Source of the DNA: Candidatus Omnitrophota bacterium
GTDB taxonomy: Bacteria; Omnitrophota; Gorgyraeia; B26-G9
Length of the DNA stretch: 5,897 nucleotides
Assembly: GCA_023136735.1 (NCBI GenBank)
Contig: JAGLQQ010000085.1
Span: 1 to 5,897, forward strand
Direction of reading: 5' to 3'
Below the pieces are notes generated by a model. The model made no database searches. It saw only the letters and a list, made by a program, of their open reading frames with translations, and had not been told where the DNA came from. The position numbers were made by a program, and so were the translations under genes. Numbering within the stretch: position 1 is the stretch's first letter; each line of letters opens with the position of its first letter. Positions 5,261 to 5,897 of the stretch are shown in pieces.

Positions 5261-5897
5261 CTACAATCCCTGCCTAGTTATTTGCCATGTAAGTTGCAAT
5301 GCCTCTTTTGTCTGCAATACATCGTGCACTCTCACAATTTTTGCCCCATTTAAAACAGCAACGATCACACTTACTACCGTGCCAAATCCACGCTCATTAA
5401 CTTGTTTATGTAACACATTACCAATAAATGATTTTTTTGAAGTTCCGATCAAAATCGGACTTTTAAGTATTTTAAATTTATCCAGATGATTTATTATCTT
5501 CAAATTATGCTCTGTCGTTTTTCCAAATCCTATACCTGGATCAAGCATAATACTTTGTTCATGAATTCCAGCTGCAAGCGCCTTTTGTTTAACCTTATCC
5601 AAAAAATTAATAATTTCTAAAATAACATTGTCATATTCTGGATTTTGCTGCATAGTCCGCGGAATCTTTTTCATATGCATTAAAACAACACCAGCTTTAT
5701 ACCGCCCGATCATCTTACTGAGCTTACTGTCCTTTCTCAGTGCACAAACATCATTAATAATGCTCGCGCCAAGATCAAGACACCGTTTAGCAACTATTGA
5801 ACTTGAGGTATCTATGGAAATCGGAATTTTGAGCTTTTTGCTAAGAAGTTTTACAATTACTTCTATCCGCTTTAATTGCTCAATTGCGCTTATGGAC
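5261..5897 (-). CDS. folP: Dihydropteroate synthase, missing its N-terminus (runs off the right edge)
   Basis: FolP joins 6-hydroxymethyl-dihydropterin diphosphate with p-aminobenzoate to form dihydropteroate in folate synthesis. The reading frame is open to the window edge: 212 codons including the stop. The first ATG, at 5713, is internal, since clear family sequence continues upstream of it. Going inward from the edge one reads AIEQLKRIEVIV, IPISIDTSSSIVAKRCLDLGASIINDV, VVLMHMKKIPRTMQ, the pterin-site IMLDPGIGFGKTTEHN, PILIGTSKKSFIG and the C-terminal IVRVHDV. Missing are roughly the first 65 residues, with the N-terminal Asn/Asp pterin motif and the ESTRPG loop. The usual GxSRKSF has Lys for Arg (GTSKKSF), a mild change. 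The stop lies 3 bp before cdaA. folP directly before cdaA is known from several Gram-negative groups, often with ftsH further upstream, which cannot be seen here. Confidence 0.95.
   Translation of the reverse strand, partial: SISAIEQLKRIEVIVKLLSKKLKIPISIDTSSSIVAKRCLDLGASIINDVCALRKDSKLSKMIGRYKAGVVLMHMKKIPRTMQQNPEYDNVILEIINFLDKVKQKALAAGIHEQSIMLDPGIGFGKTTEHNLKIINHLDKFKILKSPILIGTSKKSFIGNVLHKQVNERGFGTVVSVIVAVLNGAKIVRVHDVLQTKEALQLTWQITRQGL

Noticed and set aside
5711..5713. ATG as the real start of folP
   Set aside because: The frame stays open upstream to the edge and encodes conserved FolP sequence (IDTS, GASIINDV), so the start lies outside the window.
1..5897. CRISPR array, riboswitch, toxin-antitoxin or defence genes
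   Set aside because: No regularly spaced repeats, no aptamer-like leader and no unexplained protein frame were found on either strand.

Overview
Every gene in this window lies on the minus strand and reads right to left. The base composition is AT-leaning and the proteins are lysine-rich. The gene order folP-cdaA-ybbR-glmM-pdxJ-acpS-nnrD is a housekeeping cluster found, in whole or part, across several bacterial phyla with Gram-negative-type gene content. folP next to cdaA and use of PdxJ (DXP-dependent vitamin B6 synthesis) argue against a typical Bacillus or Clostridium, where cdaA-cdaR-glmM stand without folP/pdxJ. A PVC-like or candidate-phylum bacterium (for example Omnitrophota) would fit, but the window alone does not prove a lineage.

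Right to centre (5897 down to 713): a very compact seven-gene operon. It starts with folP (dihydropteroate synthase), cut by the right edge. Next come cdaA (membrane diadenylate cyclase), a one-domain YbbR/CdaR-like membrane protein, glmM (phosphoglucosamine mutase), pdxJ (pyridoxine 5'-phosphate synthase), acpS (holo-ACP synthase) and a stand-alone nnrD (NAD(P)H-hydrate dehydratase). Junctions are 3 bp, then overlaps of 26, 1 and 1 bp, then 17 bp, then a 4-bp overlap. The operon joins folate, c-di-AMP signalling, the first committed cell-wall sugar step, PLP, lipid-carrier activation and nicotinamide-nucleotide repair. In other bacteria CdaA, CdaR and GlmM form a physical regulatory module.

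Left (713 down to 189): only 11 bp after the nnrD stop begins a tRNA cluster Thr(UGU)-Tyr(GUA)-Gly(UCC). This is the order of the classic tRNA cluster upstream of tuf in many bacteria, but here no tRNA-Thr(GGU) or tuf follows. Between Tyr and the intact Gly gene sits a second tRNA-Gly copy that has lost 30 nt internally across a 5-bp microhomology, so the Gly gene was duplicated and one copy decayed. The three intact tRNAs all encode CCA.

Far left (188 down to 1): a rho-independent terminator closes the cluster. Immediately after its U-tract begins sequence that I recognise as the 5' part (domain I) of a bacterial group II intron; its reverse transcriptase, if present, would lie beyond the left edge. 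Insertion directly behind a terminator is the known habit of class C group II introns.

I see no wholly new system here. The points most worth a second look are the intron-terminator junction, the internally deleted tRNA-Gly, the direct joining of the metabolic operon to the tRNA cluster, and sequence variants in the c-di-AMP module.
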